Source: Thermomicrobiales bacterium
GTDB lineage: Bacteria > Chloroflexota > Chloroflexia > Thermomicrobiales > CADCWN01
NCBI GenBank assembly: GCA_030446685.1
Contig: JAUJMV010000002.1
Span: 3,668 to 43,515, forward strand
Length of the DNA: 39,848 bases
Direction: 5' to 3'
In this document: positions 32,552 through 39,358 of the stretch, in pieces
Position numbering within the stretch: position 1 is the stretch's first letter
Layout: the number at the start of each line of letters is the position of its first letter
The notes under the pieces: model-generated
Seen by the model: only the letters and a program-made list of their open reading frames with translations
The model's database searches: none
What the model was told of the DNA's origin: nothing
Position numbers and translations under genes: made by a program

Positions 32552-33187
32552 CTATTCCTGGTTTGCGTCCGGATCGGGGCGGTGTGCGGGGAATGGGGGC
32601 GCCGTGGCGCGGACCAGCTCGCCGAGGGCGATGTAGGCGGCCTCGCGGGCGCGGCTGACGCCGTTGGCGCGGCCGGAGGAGGAGGGGACGACGAAGACGC
32701 GGCTGGCGCCGATGCCTCCCGGCTGGAGGCCCCACCCGGCGGGCGGGCGCCCGGTGTAGGCGGCGTAGGTCGCCTTGCCGTTGAAGCAGACGACGCGCGG
32801 GCGGAAGCGCGCGATCTTGGCGGTCAGCGCGTCGCGGCCGGCGGCGGCGACGGCCGGCGGGACGTCGGCCACGCCCGGCGTCGGGATCGGGCAGAGGTCG
32901 GTGATGCCGAGGCCCAGGTCCAGCAGGGCGCGGTCCTCGGCGGGTGTGTAGAGGCGCGGCGTCAGCCCGGCGCGGTGCAGCAGCGACCAGAAGCGGTTGC
33001 CCGGCCGCGCGTAGTAGTGGCCGGTCAGTGCGGCCATCACCGACGGGTTGAAGCCGACGAAGAGGACCGCCAGGTCCGGCGCGATGAGGTCCGGCAGCCG
33101 CCGCGCCGACACGTCGACGGTCTCGCCCTCCCACTCCACGAGGCGCGGCGGCAGGCCGGGCGCGGACGGTCCCTCAGGCGCGGTCAT
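32552..33187 (-). CDS. Mug/TDG-type uracil(thymine)-DNA glycosylase
   Basis: 211 residues from an ATG at 33187 with GAGGGAG upstream. VGFNPSVMAALTGHYYARPGNRFW (44-67) contains the motif A of the Mug/TDG family (G-I-N-P-G in E. coli) and the PGNRFW signature. VVPSSSGRAN further on is motif B (normally N-P-S-G). The catalytic Asn in motif A is present (Asn47); Gly after Pro is Ser49. In both motifs the residues vary from Mug, so lesion specificity may differ. Acts in base-excision repair of mismatched or damaged bases. The gene overlaps the upstream kinase-like gene by 14 bases. Confidence 0.82.
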   Translation of the reverse strand: MTAPEGPSAPGLPPRLVEWEGETVDVSARRLPDLIAPDLAVLFVGFNPSVMAALTGHYYARPGNRFWSLLHRAGLTPRLYTPAEDRALLDLGLGITDLCPIPTPGVADVPPAVAAAGRDALTAKIARFRPRVVCFNGKATYAAYTGRPPAGWGLQPGGIGASRVFVVPSSSGRANGVSRAREAAYIALGELVRATAPPFPAHRPDPDANQE

Positions 33188-34181
33188 CGCGCTCCCTCAC
33201 GAAGCGGCCGCGGGCGTCCTCGAACAGCAACCCCCGGCCCGCGATCGTCATGCCGGCGGTCGCGCCCGCGGCGTCCGCCGCGAAGGCGACCGCGAGCGGG
33301 AACGACTCGATCTCGAACAGCCCCGGCCCGGTGGGGATCAGCCGGCTGCGCGGCCAGAGCCCGGCGACGCCGTCGAGGACGAGGCTGCCGCCGTCCAGGG
33401 AGATCGTACAGGGCGGCTTGTCGCCGTCCCGATGGCGATAGCTCCCGGTGAACCGCTCAAGCGACACGTCCGGGGCCGTCGCCTCCGCCGCCGGGGGCAG
33501 GCCGAGGAAATCCGCCACCCGCCGCTGAACGTTGGCCCAGTCGCCCCCGCCGACCTCGATCGCCAGCTTCGGGAAGCCGATCCGCGCGAACGCCGCGTCG
33601 GTGAGCGCCCGGTAGTCGCGCCAGAACGCGACCAGGCCGTCGAAGCCCGCCAGCCCGCGCCGCCGCCCGTAGGCCGATGCGGTGGCGTTGCGGATGAAAC
33701 GCTCCGCCGTGTCGCCGCCCCGCCGCGCGCAGATCCGCCGGAGCGCGGCGGCGACATCCTCCTGATCGAGGGCGATCAGGCACGGGGCGCAGCCGGCGAT
33801 GATCCGCTCGACCTCCGCGAGATAGGCGTGGATCTCCGCCTCCGGCACGCCGGCCGGGAAGAGGCTCCAGGTGAGGTGCCCGAAGAGGCAGCCGTCGAGC
33901 AGGACGATCTCGTCGGCGGCGCGCAGGCGCGCCGCGAGTTGCCGCCAGCGGTCGAGCACGGCGGCGACGACCGGGCGGTGTTGCCCGGACGACAGGGCCT
34001 CGACCACGCGCCGCAGCGACGCCCGGTCGTCGAAGACCGCCAGCGGATGCCCCCGCTCCTCCTCGTACCACCACCGGTGCGGGATCGCCTGCCGCGCCAG
34101 GTGGCGGGCGAGGAAGTGCGCGGTCGTCGACTTGCCCGCACCGGGCAGCCCCTCGATCAGGATCAGCTTCGTGTCGCGCAT
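33174..34181 (-). CDS. P-loop NTPase/kinase-like protein with C-terminal beta-rich domain
   Basis: 335 residues from an ATG at 34181. P-loop GLPGAGKST at 11-19. The first 220 residues look like a nucleotide/small-molecule kinase fold: HRWWYEEERGHPLAVF, then LLDGCLFGHLTWSLF (the second, Asp-bearing strand) and SYGRRRGLAG-like lid residues. From about 245 a different part begins: LERFTGSYRHRDGDKPPCTISLDGGSLVLDG and FEIESFPLAVAFAADAAGATAGMTI. This pattern (E..GSY, strand repeats, V.F..D..G...G) resembles the small beta-barrel C-terminal domains of S12-type hydrolases. Substrate unknown. The C-terminal end overlaps the mug start. Confidence 0.65.
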   Translation of the reverse strand: MRDTKLILIEGLPGAGKSTTAHFLARHLARQAIPHRWWYEEERGHPLAVFDDRASLRRVVEALSSGQHRPVVAAVLDRWRQLAARLRAADEIVLLDGCLFGHLTWSLFPAGVPEAEIHAYLAEVERIIAGCAPCLIALDQEDVAAALRRICARRGGDTAERFIRNATASAYGRRRGLAGFDGLVAFWRDYRALTDAAFARIGFPKLAIEVGGGDWANVQRRVADFLGLPPAAEATAPDVSLERFTGSYRHRDGDKPPCTISLDGGSLVLDGVAGLWPRSRLIPTGPGLFEIESFPLAVAFAADAAGATAGMTIAGRGLLFEDARGRFVRERDDRA

Positions 34182-34239
34182 GCGGCGAATCCCGCTCCCA
34201 CCAGAATTATCAGACCATCCCGCCACGGCCCGCGGCCCA

Positions 34240-34260
34240 CGATCTACGTCCTACGATGCG
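34240..34260. repeat. Heptamer array at the rlmB stop codon
   Basis: CGATCTA, CGTCCTA, CGATGCG in register. The rlmB stop (CTA, 34251-34253) is the end of the second unit. Read leftward the gene ends TAGGACG TAGATCG. Confidence 0.65.
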
Positions 34261-35009
34261 CCGCGCTGCCGGTCGATGGCATAGAGCGCGACCGAGCCGG
34301 CCACCGCGGCATTGAGCGACCCGATCCGCCCGCGCATCGGCAGGCGCACCAGAAAGTCGCAGCCCTCGCGGACCAGGCGCGAGATGCCGCCGCCCTCGCT
34401 GCCGACGACGAGGGCCAGCGCGCCGTCCAGGTTGGCCCGGTCGATCGGATCGGCCTCCGGCACCCCCTCCAGCCCCGCCACCCAGACGCCGGTCTCCTTC
34501 AGCCGGGCGAGGGTCCGCCCGAGGTTGGTCACGGCGGCGATCCGCAGCCACTCGGTCGCGCCGGAGGAGGCGTTGACGACGGCGGGGGTGATCGCCGCGG
34601 CGCGGTGCTCGGGGATCAGCACGCCGGTGACGCCGACCGCCTCGGCGGTGCGCAGCAGCGTGCCGACGTTCTGCGGGTCCTGCAACTGATCGAGCGCGAG
34701 GTAGAGCGGGGGCCGATCGCCCCCGGTCGCCCCGGCGAGGAGATCGTCGAGGGCGGCGTAGGGGTAGGGACCGGCCTCCAGCAGCACGCCCTGGTGGTTG
34801 ACGCCCGGCGCGGCGCGCTCGATCTGCGCGCGCGGCGCCTCCTGCACCGCGAGCCCCGCGCGCCGCGCGTCGTCGGCGAGCCCGCGCAGCCCGCCGTGGC
34901 CGCGGTCGCGCGCGCCCTCGGCGATCAGCAGCCGGCGCCCCGCGCGGCGGCCGGCGCGGACCGCCTCGTGGACCGCGTTCCGCCCGTACAGCAGTTCGGT
35001 CGCCGCCAT
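34251..35009 (-). CDS. rlmB: 23S rRNA 2'-O-methyltransferase of the SpoU family, RlmB-type
   Basis: 252 residues from an ATG at 35009. The N-terminal substrate-binding part (LLYGRNAVHEAVRAG) is the L30e-like domain of RlmB. The SpoU knotted domain has motif 1 LDQLQDPQNVGTLLRTAEAVG, motif 2 ALVVGSEGGGISRLV and motif 3 LPMRGRIGSLNAAVAGSVALY, the full set for SAM binding and catalysis. RlmB methylates the ribose of one guanosine (G2251 in E. coli) in 23S rRNA. The ribosome site is weak, and an ATG-less upstream extension in frame is judged not coding. Confidence 0.9.
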   Translation of the reverse strand: MAATELLYGRNAVHEAVRAGRRAGRRLLIAEGARDRGHGGLRGLADDARRAGLAVQEAPRAQIERAAPGVNHQGVLLEAGPYPYAALDDLLAGATGGDRPPLYLALDQLQDPQNVGTLLRTAEAVGVTGVLIPEHRAAAITPAVVNASSGATEWLRIAAVTNLGRTLARLKETGVWVAGLEGVPEADPIDRANLDGALALVVGSEGGGISRLVREGCDFLVRLPMRGRIGSLNAAVAGSVALYAIDRQRGAS

Positions 35010-35088
35010 CAACGCCCCGTTCGTGTCCCGGCTTCGGTCGCCCTCCCCCCGCGTCCCGCCATCAGGCGTCGGGTGGGCGGGAACGTCC

Positions 35089-35097
35089 ATGATAGCA
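35089..35097 (-). promoter_or_regulatory. Extended -10 promoter of rlmB
   Basis: On the minus strand TGCTATCAT: -10 TATCAT (35094-35089) preceded by TGC. No good -35 box. Similar to the tatA/B promoter. Confidence 0.5.
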
Positions 35098-35176
35098 CGG
35101 CCGGCGGGAGGGCTCGGTTTGCGCGGGCGTAACCGCTCTGGTCGCTCTTGGGCCAGTCCGCGGACGATTCCACTGC

Positions 35177-35205
35177 TTGACAGTTCGGTTGCACCGATTC
35201 ATGCT
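35177..35205 (+). promoter_or_regulatory. Possible promoter of the AadA-like gene
   Basis: -35 TTGACA (35177-35182), 17-base spacer, weak -10 CATGCT (35200-35205). About 50 bases before the ATG. Confidence 0.35.
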
Positions 35206-35258
35206 CGCGCTCCGAGCGAGCCTGCGCCGCCCCCGGTATTCCCTGTGAGGTGTGCTCG

Positions 35259-35864
35259 ATGAACGGCAACATTCCCTACGACGACTGGCGGCCACTTTCA
35301 CTCGCGGACGTGCTGCGGATCTTCGCCGATGCACCGTTTACCTGGGGCATAGCCGGCGGCTACGCGGTCGAGCAATTCCTCGGCACGGCCATCCGCGAGC
35401 ACGCTGATATCGATGTCGTGGTCTATCGCGATGAACAAGTGCAGGTCCAGGGGTGGCTCCTCGACTGGCGCTTGTATGCCGCCGATCCGCCCGGGACACT
35501 CCGACCGTGGGCCGACAAAGAGTACCTGCCCTACGGCATTCATGACGTTTGGGGTCATCGCCTCGGTGTCCGGGCATGGGAGCTGCAGATCATGCTCACC
35601 GAGGTTGATGGGGAGCAGTGGTTTATGCGCCGAAGTCCCGAAATTCGTGCCCGCCGTGACGACCTCGTTGTGGTGTACAACGGCATCCCCTGCATCCGCA
35701 TCGAAGTGCAGTTACTGTATAAAGCGCGGAGTTGTCGTCCCAAGGATACGCGCGACTTCCAAGCTTGTCTGCCGCAGCTCCCTGCCGACGCCAAGCGGTG
35801 GCTCGGGGACAATCTGCTGCGGCTTTATCCGGCCGGGCACGCGTGGCTGGCCGACCTCCGTTAA
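35259..35864 (+). CDS. AadA-like nucleotidyltransferase fold protein
   Basis: 201 residues from an ATG at 35259. WGIAGGYAVEQFLGTAIREH then ADIDVVVYRDEQ carries the nucleotidyltransferase core: Gly33-Gly34, and Asp50-x-Asp52, the metal-binding pair. This is the arrangement of the aminoglycoside adenylyltransferase-like group. The DCAHDL-type context (RDDLVVVYNGIPCIRIE) follows and PKDTRDFQACLPQL near the end fits the same family. Many members are not resistance enzymes and no substrate can be assigned. Its base use is visibly less GC-rich than its neighbours, with more A/T in third positions, which suggests recent transfer. Confidence 0.72.
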   Translation: MNGNIPYDDWRPLSLADVLRIFADAPFTWGIAGGYAVEQFLGTAIREHADIDVVVYRDEQVQVQGWLLDWRLYAADPPGTLRPWADKEYLPYGIHDVWGHRLGVRAWELQIMLTEVDGEQWFMRRSPEIRARRDDLVVVYNGIPCIRIEVQLLYKARSCRPKDTRDFQACLPQLPADAKRWLGDNLLRLYPAGHAWLADLR

Positions 35865-35986
35865 CGATGCGACGCTTACTCACCCCTCCTCCCCGCCATG
35901 ACTACACTGCCGGGGGACTGAACGGTTATGCGGGGGCTGGCTTCGACCGCCGGCCGGCCCCCCTAACCGCCCGCCCGTCGGGACGA

Positions 35987-36016
35987 TTGACAAGGGGGGG
36001 CGGGCGGGCGTATAGT
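35987..36016 (+). promoter_or_regulatory. Promoter of the cytochrome P450 gene
   Basis: -35 TTGACA (35987-35992), 18-base spacer almost all G and C (AGGGGGGGCGGGCGGGCG), -10 TATAGT (36011-36016). Expected transcript start near 36023, about 36 bases before the ATG. The best promoter match in the window. Confidence 0.8.
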
Positions 36017-36040
36017 GATTGTGACGGATTGCACAATCAC
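36015..36040 (+). promoter_or_regulatory. Likely operator of the P450 gene
   Basis: A perfect 9-base inverted repeat GTGATTGTG (36015-36023) and CACAATCAC (36032-36040) with 8 bases between. It overlaps the -10 box and the transcript start, where a repressor would block initiation. The regulator is not identified. Confidence 0.7.
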
Positions 36041-36058
36041 GGTATCGAGGAGGAATTG

Positions 36059-37438
36059 ATGACCGCGGCAACCGGCGCCCCCGCCCGCCACGCGATCCCC
36101 GGCCCGCCGGCGCACCCCCTCCTCGGCAATCTGCGCGAGGCGCGTCGCGACCCGCTCGCCTTCTACCCGGCGGCCCGGCGGGACTACGGCGACATCGTCC
36201 GCTTCCGCTCGCTCGGCCCGCTGCGCTGGTACCTCTTCAGCCACCCCGACGATATCGATTACGTGCTGCGGCGCAACGCGCGGAATTATCACAAGGGGAT
36301 CTTCGCCGCCTCGATCGTCCCCCTCGTCGGCGAGGGGCTGCTGACGAGCGAGGGCGAGGTCTGGCGCCGCCAGCGCCGGCTGGAGCAGCCGGCGTTCCAC
36401 CGCCAGCGGCTCGCGGCCCTCGCCGCGGACATGACCGCGGCGGCGGTGGCGACCGCCGAGGGGTGGGGCGAGCCCGCCAGGGTCGGCCGGCCCCTCGACG
36501 TGGCGGCGGAGATGTCCCGGCTGACCCTCCAGATCGTCGGCCGGGCGCTCCTCGGCACCGACACCAGCGGCGCGGCCGCGACGGTCGCGGGCGCGCTGCC
36601 GGCGACGCTGGAGTACACCATGTACCGCGCGGAGAGCGTGTTTCCGCTGCCCTTGCGCCTGCCGACCCCGCGCAACCGGCGCTTCCTGCGGGCGCGCGCC
36701 GCGCTCGACCGGCTCGTCTATGGGATCATCGCCGAGCGCCGCCGCACCGGGGCGGATGGCGACGACCTCCTCTCGATGCTCCTGGCGGCGCGCGACGCCG
36801 AGACGGGCGAGGCGATGACCGACCGGCAACTGCGCGACGAGGTGCTGACGATCCTGCTGGCCGGCCACGAGACGACCGCGGTGGCCCTCTCCTGGACCTG
36901 GTTCCTGCTCTCGCAACACCCGGAGGCGGAGGCGACGCTGCACGCCGAACTCGCCCGGGTCCTCGGCGGGCGCGCCCCGACCGCCGCCGACGTGCCGCGC
37001 CTGCCGTACACCCGGCAGGTGATCGAGGAGGCGATGCGGCTCTACCCACCGGTGTGGGCGACCGGCCGGCAGGCCCTGGGGGACGACGAGGTGCGCGGCT
37101 ATCGCCTCCCGGCCGGGAGCCCGGTCGTCCTCTCGCCCTGGGTCACCCATCGCCACCCGGACTTCTGGGAGCGCCCCGACGCGTTCGAGCCCGAGCGCTT
37201 CGCGCCGGGGCGGGCCGCCGGCCGGCCGCACCTGGCCTACTTCCCCTTCGGGGGCGGGCAGCGCCAGTGCATCGGCAACGGGTTCGCGCTGCTGGAGGCG
37301 CAGCTGATCGTCGCCACGCTGGCACAGCGCTACCGGCTGCGCCCGGTCCCCGGCCACCCGATCGAACCGGAGCCGACGGTCACCCTGCGCCCGCGCCACG
37401 GCCTGCCGATGACGCTGCACGAGCGCTCCGCCGCGTAG
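36059..37438 (+). CDS. Cytochrome P450
   Basis: 459 residues from an ATG at 36059 with GAGGAGG. The heme-binding loop FPFGGGQRQCIG holds the proximal Cys404 in the F-x-x-G-x-x-x-C-x-G pattern, the I-helix oxygen motif is AGHETT (268-273) and the K-helix ExxR is Glu324-Arg327. GPPAHPLLGNL near the N-terminus is the membrane-anchor-free start used by soluble bacterial P450s of the fatty-acid/terpene hydroxylase type (CYP102-like sequence style). No ferredoxin or reductase gene is beside it, so partners must come from elsewhere. The gene has its own promoter and a perfect operator-like repeat. Substrate unknown. Confidence 0.95.
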   Translation: MTAATGAPARHAIPGPPAHPLLGNLREARRDPLAFYPAARRDYGDIVRFRSLGPLRWYLFSHPDDIDYVLRRNARNYHKGIFAASIVPLVGEGLLTSEGEVWRRQRRLEQPAFHRQRLAALAADMTAAAVATAEGWGEPARVGRPLDVAAEMSRLTLQIVGRALLGTDTSGAAATVAGALPATLEYTMYRAESVFPLPLRLPTPRNRRFLRARAALDRLVYGIIAERRRTGADGDDLLSMLLAARDAETGEAMTDRQLRDEVLTILLAGHETTAVALSWTWFLLSQHPEAEATLHAELARVLGGRAPTAADVPRLPYTRQVIEEAMRLYPPVWATGRQALGDDEVRGYRLPAGSPVVLSPWVTHRHPDFWERPDAFEPERFAPGRAAGRPHLAYFPFGGGQRQCIGNGFALLEAQLIVATLAQRYRLRPVPGHPIEPEPTVTLRPRHGLPMTLHERSAA

Positions 37439-37457
37439 CCCTCTCACTGGGGCGGCA

Positions 37458-37928
37458 TCAGAGGTAGTCGCTGAGATAGATCCAGCGGAAGCGGCTGAAG
37501 AGCGGCTCGAATCGTCCCTTCCACCTCGCGTCGTTGCTGACGATCGCCTCGCAGCCGGACAGCAACCCGGAGGCGATGATCAGCGCGTCGGGTAGGCGGA
37601 TGTTGGTGGTGGCGCGCAGCGCGGCCGCCTGCATCGCCACGGGGAGATCGACCGGCAGCAGCGTGAGATTCGGGAAGGTGAGCAGGAATGTATGCATATA
37701 GGTGAATGCCGGTTCGCTCGTGCGGGTTGGTCGCACCAGTAGCTCGCTGGCGCTGAGCGCCGAATAGTAGCCCCGCAAGCGGTCCCGGTCGTCCTCGATG
37801 CGGTCCAGCAAGTGCTTTGCCAGGAGGTGGGCACGCTCGGGCGGGCTGTGGTAGGCGATCAGCGTGCTGCTGTCGAGGAGGGCGCGTTCGGCGTTCCCGA
37901 TCGCGCCGTCCAACTCCACGATGCCCAC
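37458..37928 (-). CDS. PIN-domain toxin (ribonuclease)
   Basis: 156 residues from a GTG at 37928 that follows the antitoxin stop without a gap. PIN active-site acids are in place: Asp19 (LLDSSTLIAYH), Glu62 (SASELLV), Asp114 (RLPDALIIAS) and Asp133 (IVSNDARW). PIN toxins are metal-dependent RNases that often cut tRNA or mRNA. The gene is second in the pair and convergent with the P450 gene, 19 bases away. Confidence 0.88.
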   Translation of the reverse strand: MGIVELDGAIGNAERALLDSSTLIAYHSPPERAHLLAKHLLDRIEDDRDRLRGYYSALSASELLVRPTRTSEPAFTYMHTFLLTFPNLTLLPVDLPVAMQAAALRATTNIRLPDALIIASGLLSGCEAIVSNDARWKGRFEPLFSRFRWIYLSDYL

Positions 37929-38246
37929 TTACTCCTCCGGATCCCAACTGCGGCGTTCTTCCTCGAGATATTGCAGGATCTCTTCGTGCGTCCCGAAGAC
38001 ATGGCCGAGCTTGCCGGCGAACGCCTCGGTCCAATCCTCTGGGCGGCGCATCAGCGTCATGATGTCGCCCAGGGAAGTGCGCTGCACGGTTACAAGCAGC
38101 CGATCGCCCTTCTGCCACCCGAGCAAACGCACCCCATCAGCCGGCAGGCTCACCTGATTCTTCGCGGTGATCGTCGTCTCGCCGACCTGCTCGATCCGGA
38201 TCGTCCAGGGATCAGTAATCTCGGCAGCCTCTCGCTCTGTCTTCAT
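37929..38246 (-). CDS. AbrB/SpoVT-type antitoxin
   Basis: 105 residues from an ATG at 38246 with AAAGGAAA. The swapped-hairpin domain reads TTITAKNQVSLPADGVRLLGWQKGDRLLVTV (about 37-67), the standard AbrB pattern with K-N-Q-V-x-L-P. The C-terminal part (TEAFAGKLGHVFGTHEEILQYLEEERRSW) is helical and acidic and probably covers the toxin. In such pairs the antitoxin represses the operon and neutralises the toxin. The genes are butted end to end (TAAGTG), with promoter at 38269-38297. Confidence 0.88.
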   Translation of the reverse strand: MKTEREAAEITDPWTIRIEQVGETTITAKNQVSLPADGVRLLGWQKGDRLLVTVQRTSLGDIMTLMRRPEDWTEAFAGKLGHVFGTHEEILQYLEEERRSWDPEE

Positions 38247-38268
38247 GGTTTTCCTTTCACTCGCCGCC

Positions 38269-38297
38269 AGTATAGGGAAGAAGCGATGGCTGCGCAA
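38269..38297 (-). promoter_or_regulatory. Promoter of the PIN/AbrB toxin-antitoxin operon
   Basis: On the minus strand: -35 TTGCGC (38297-38292), 17-base spacer, -10 TATACT (38274-38269). Leader of about 15-20 bases. Confidence 0.6.
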
Positions 38298-38385
38298 GGA
38301 GAAGTCACAGATTGCCTTGCGTACGTTCTCGCTTGCACCGTTCGGTTCCTCCACGCCCCGGCGTCTCGATACTTGCAGACGCGTG

Positions 38386-39321
38386 TCACAGCCCTGGCGA
38401 TGTGTCGGGAAGGCCGTCGATCACGCGGGCGAGCGCATCGTGGAGCCAGGCGATCTCGTCGGGGGCGAGCGGGGGCCACTGGCGGAAGTAGAGGTCGTCG
38501 GTGTCCGCCTCGATCGTCTCGCGGACGTTGTAGCCGGCGCGCGTCGGCTGGAGTGCCGGGCCGCGCCATTCGACATAGCCCTGCTCGATCAGCTCCTCCA
38601 CCAGCGCGTCGACGTCCGCCGGGTCCTGGGTCGCGGCCAGGCGTTCGCGCAATGCGGCGAGCGTGTCGATGTCGCCGCGCCAGAGGTGGGTCAGCAGATC
38701 GAGCGCGGGGCCGGGGAAGTGGGCCAGGCGCCAGGCGCCGATGTGCGCGTCGTCGCGCGCCATCCAGAGGTCGAAGATCGCGCGCTCCAGGCGCACCAGG
38801 GGCGCGCGCTCCGCCCCCGGCGCGAGGGCCGCGATCCGCCGGCCGCGCGGCAGATGGGTGTCCGGGCCGCCCGCCCCCGCGTCGAGCCCGGCGGCGATCG
38901 CGGCGAAGCGCTCGGCCAGCCGGGCCAACTCGGCGGGGGGGAGTGGCGCCAGCGTCGCCAGGTAGGCGGTCGCCTCCCGTTCGAGCCGCTCGACCAGCGC
39001 CCGGCCCTGCCCGGTCAGCCGGTAACGCCCGTCCCGCTCAATGGTGAGGAAGTCGCGCCCGGCGGCCTCATCCAGCCAGGGGTGGTGCGGGTCACGGGTG
39101 GCGTAGGGCGCGCCCGGCCGCAACTCGTCAGCCGTCGCGCCCTCCGGCGGCATCTCCGCGACGCGGATCAGCATGAAGAAGGCCGGGCGCGACAACCCGG
39201 CGTCGGCCAACAGGGCCGCCAGACCGGGGAAGCCGCGCCGCCGCTTCGTCAGGAAGCGCGGGAAGAGCGGCAGGAGGGCGTGGGGAGTGCGGAAGGCGGA
39301 GTGCGTGGTGGGCGCGTCCAA
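38386..39321 (-). CDS. MarR-like winged-helix DNA-binding protein
   Basis: 311 residues counted from a TTG at 39321, which has GGGAGG nine bases upstream. The first 20 residues are encoded by heptamer repeats, so a later start is possible. RPAFFMLIRVAEMPPEGATADELRPG reads as helix, turn, helix of a MarR-type domain, and DFLTIERDGRYRLTGQGRALVERL as the wing and the following helix. About 50 residues later a second block (FDLWMARDDAHIGAWRLAHF) begins; it may be a ligand or dimer domain, and the final part (VDALVEELIEQGYVEWRG, LQPTRAGYNVRE) looks like a second winged-helix. Target unknown. Downstream gene of a pair with the NUDIX gene. Confidence 0.6.
   Translation of the reverse strand: MDAPTTHSAFRTPHALLPLFPRFLTKRRRGFPGLAALLADAGLSRPAFFMLIRVAEMPPEGATADELRPGAPYATRDPHHPWLDEAAGRDFLTIERDGRYRLTGQGRALVERLEREATAYLATLAPLPPAELARLAERFAAIAAGLDAGAGGPDTHLPRGRRIAALAPGAERAPLVRLERAIFDLWMARDDAHIGAWRLAHFPGPALDLLTHLWRGDIDTLAALRERLAATQDPADVDALVEELIEQGYVEWRGPALQPTRAGYNVRETIEADTDDLYFRQWPPLAPDEIAWLHDALARVIDGLPDTSPGL
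39284..39311. repeat. Heptamer array inside the 5' end of the winged-helix gene
   Basis: GGAGTGC, GGAAGGC, GGAGTGC, GTGGTGG in register (39284-39311), with another GGAGGGC at 39273-39279. The array covers codons 4-13 after the TTG start. Confidence 0.7.
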
Positions 39322-39358
39322 GAGAGTAGACCTCCCTGTGGCCGTGGTGGACGATAAT

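Noticed and set aside
35259..35864. Aminoglycoside resistance gene
   Set aside because: Only the nucleotidyltransferase core is visible; family resemblance does not show activity on aminoglycosides.
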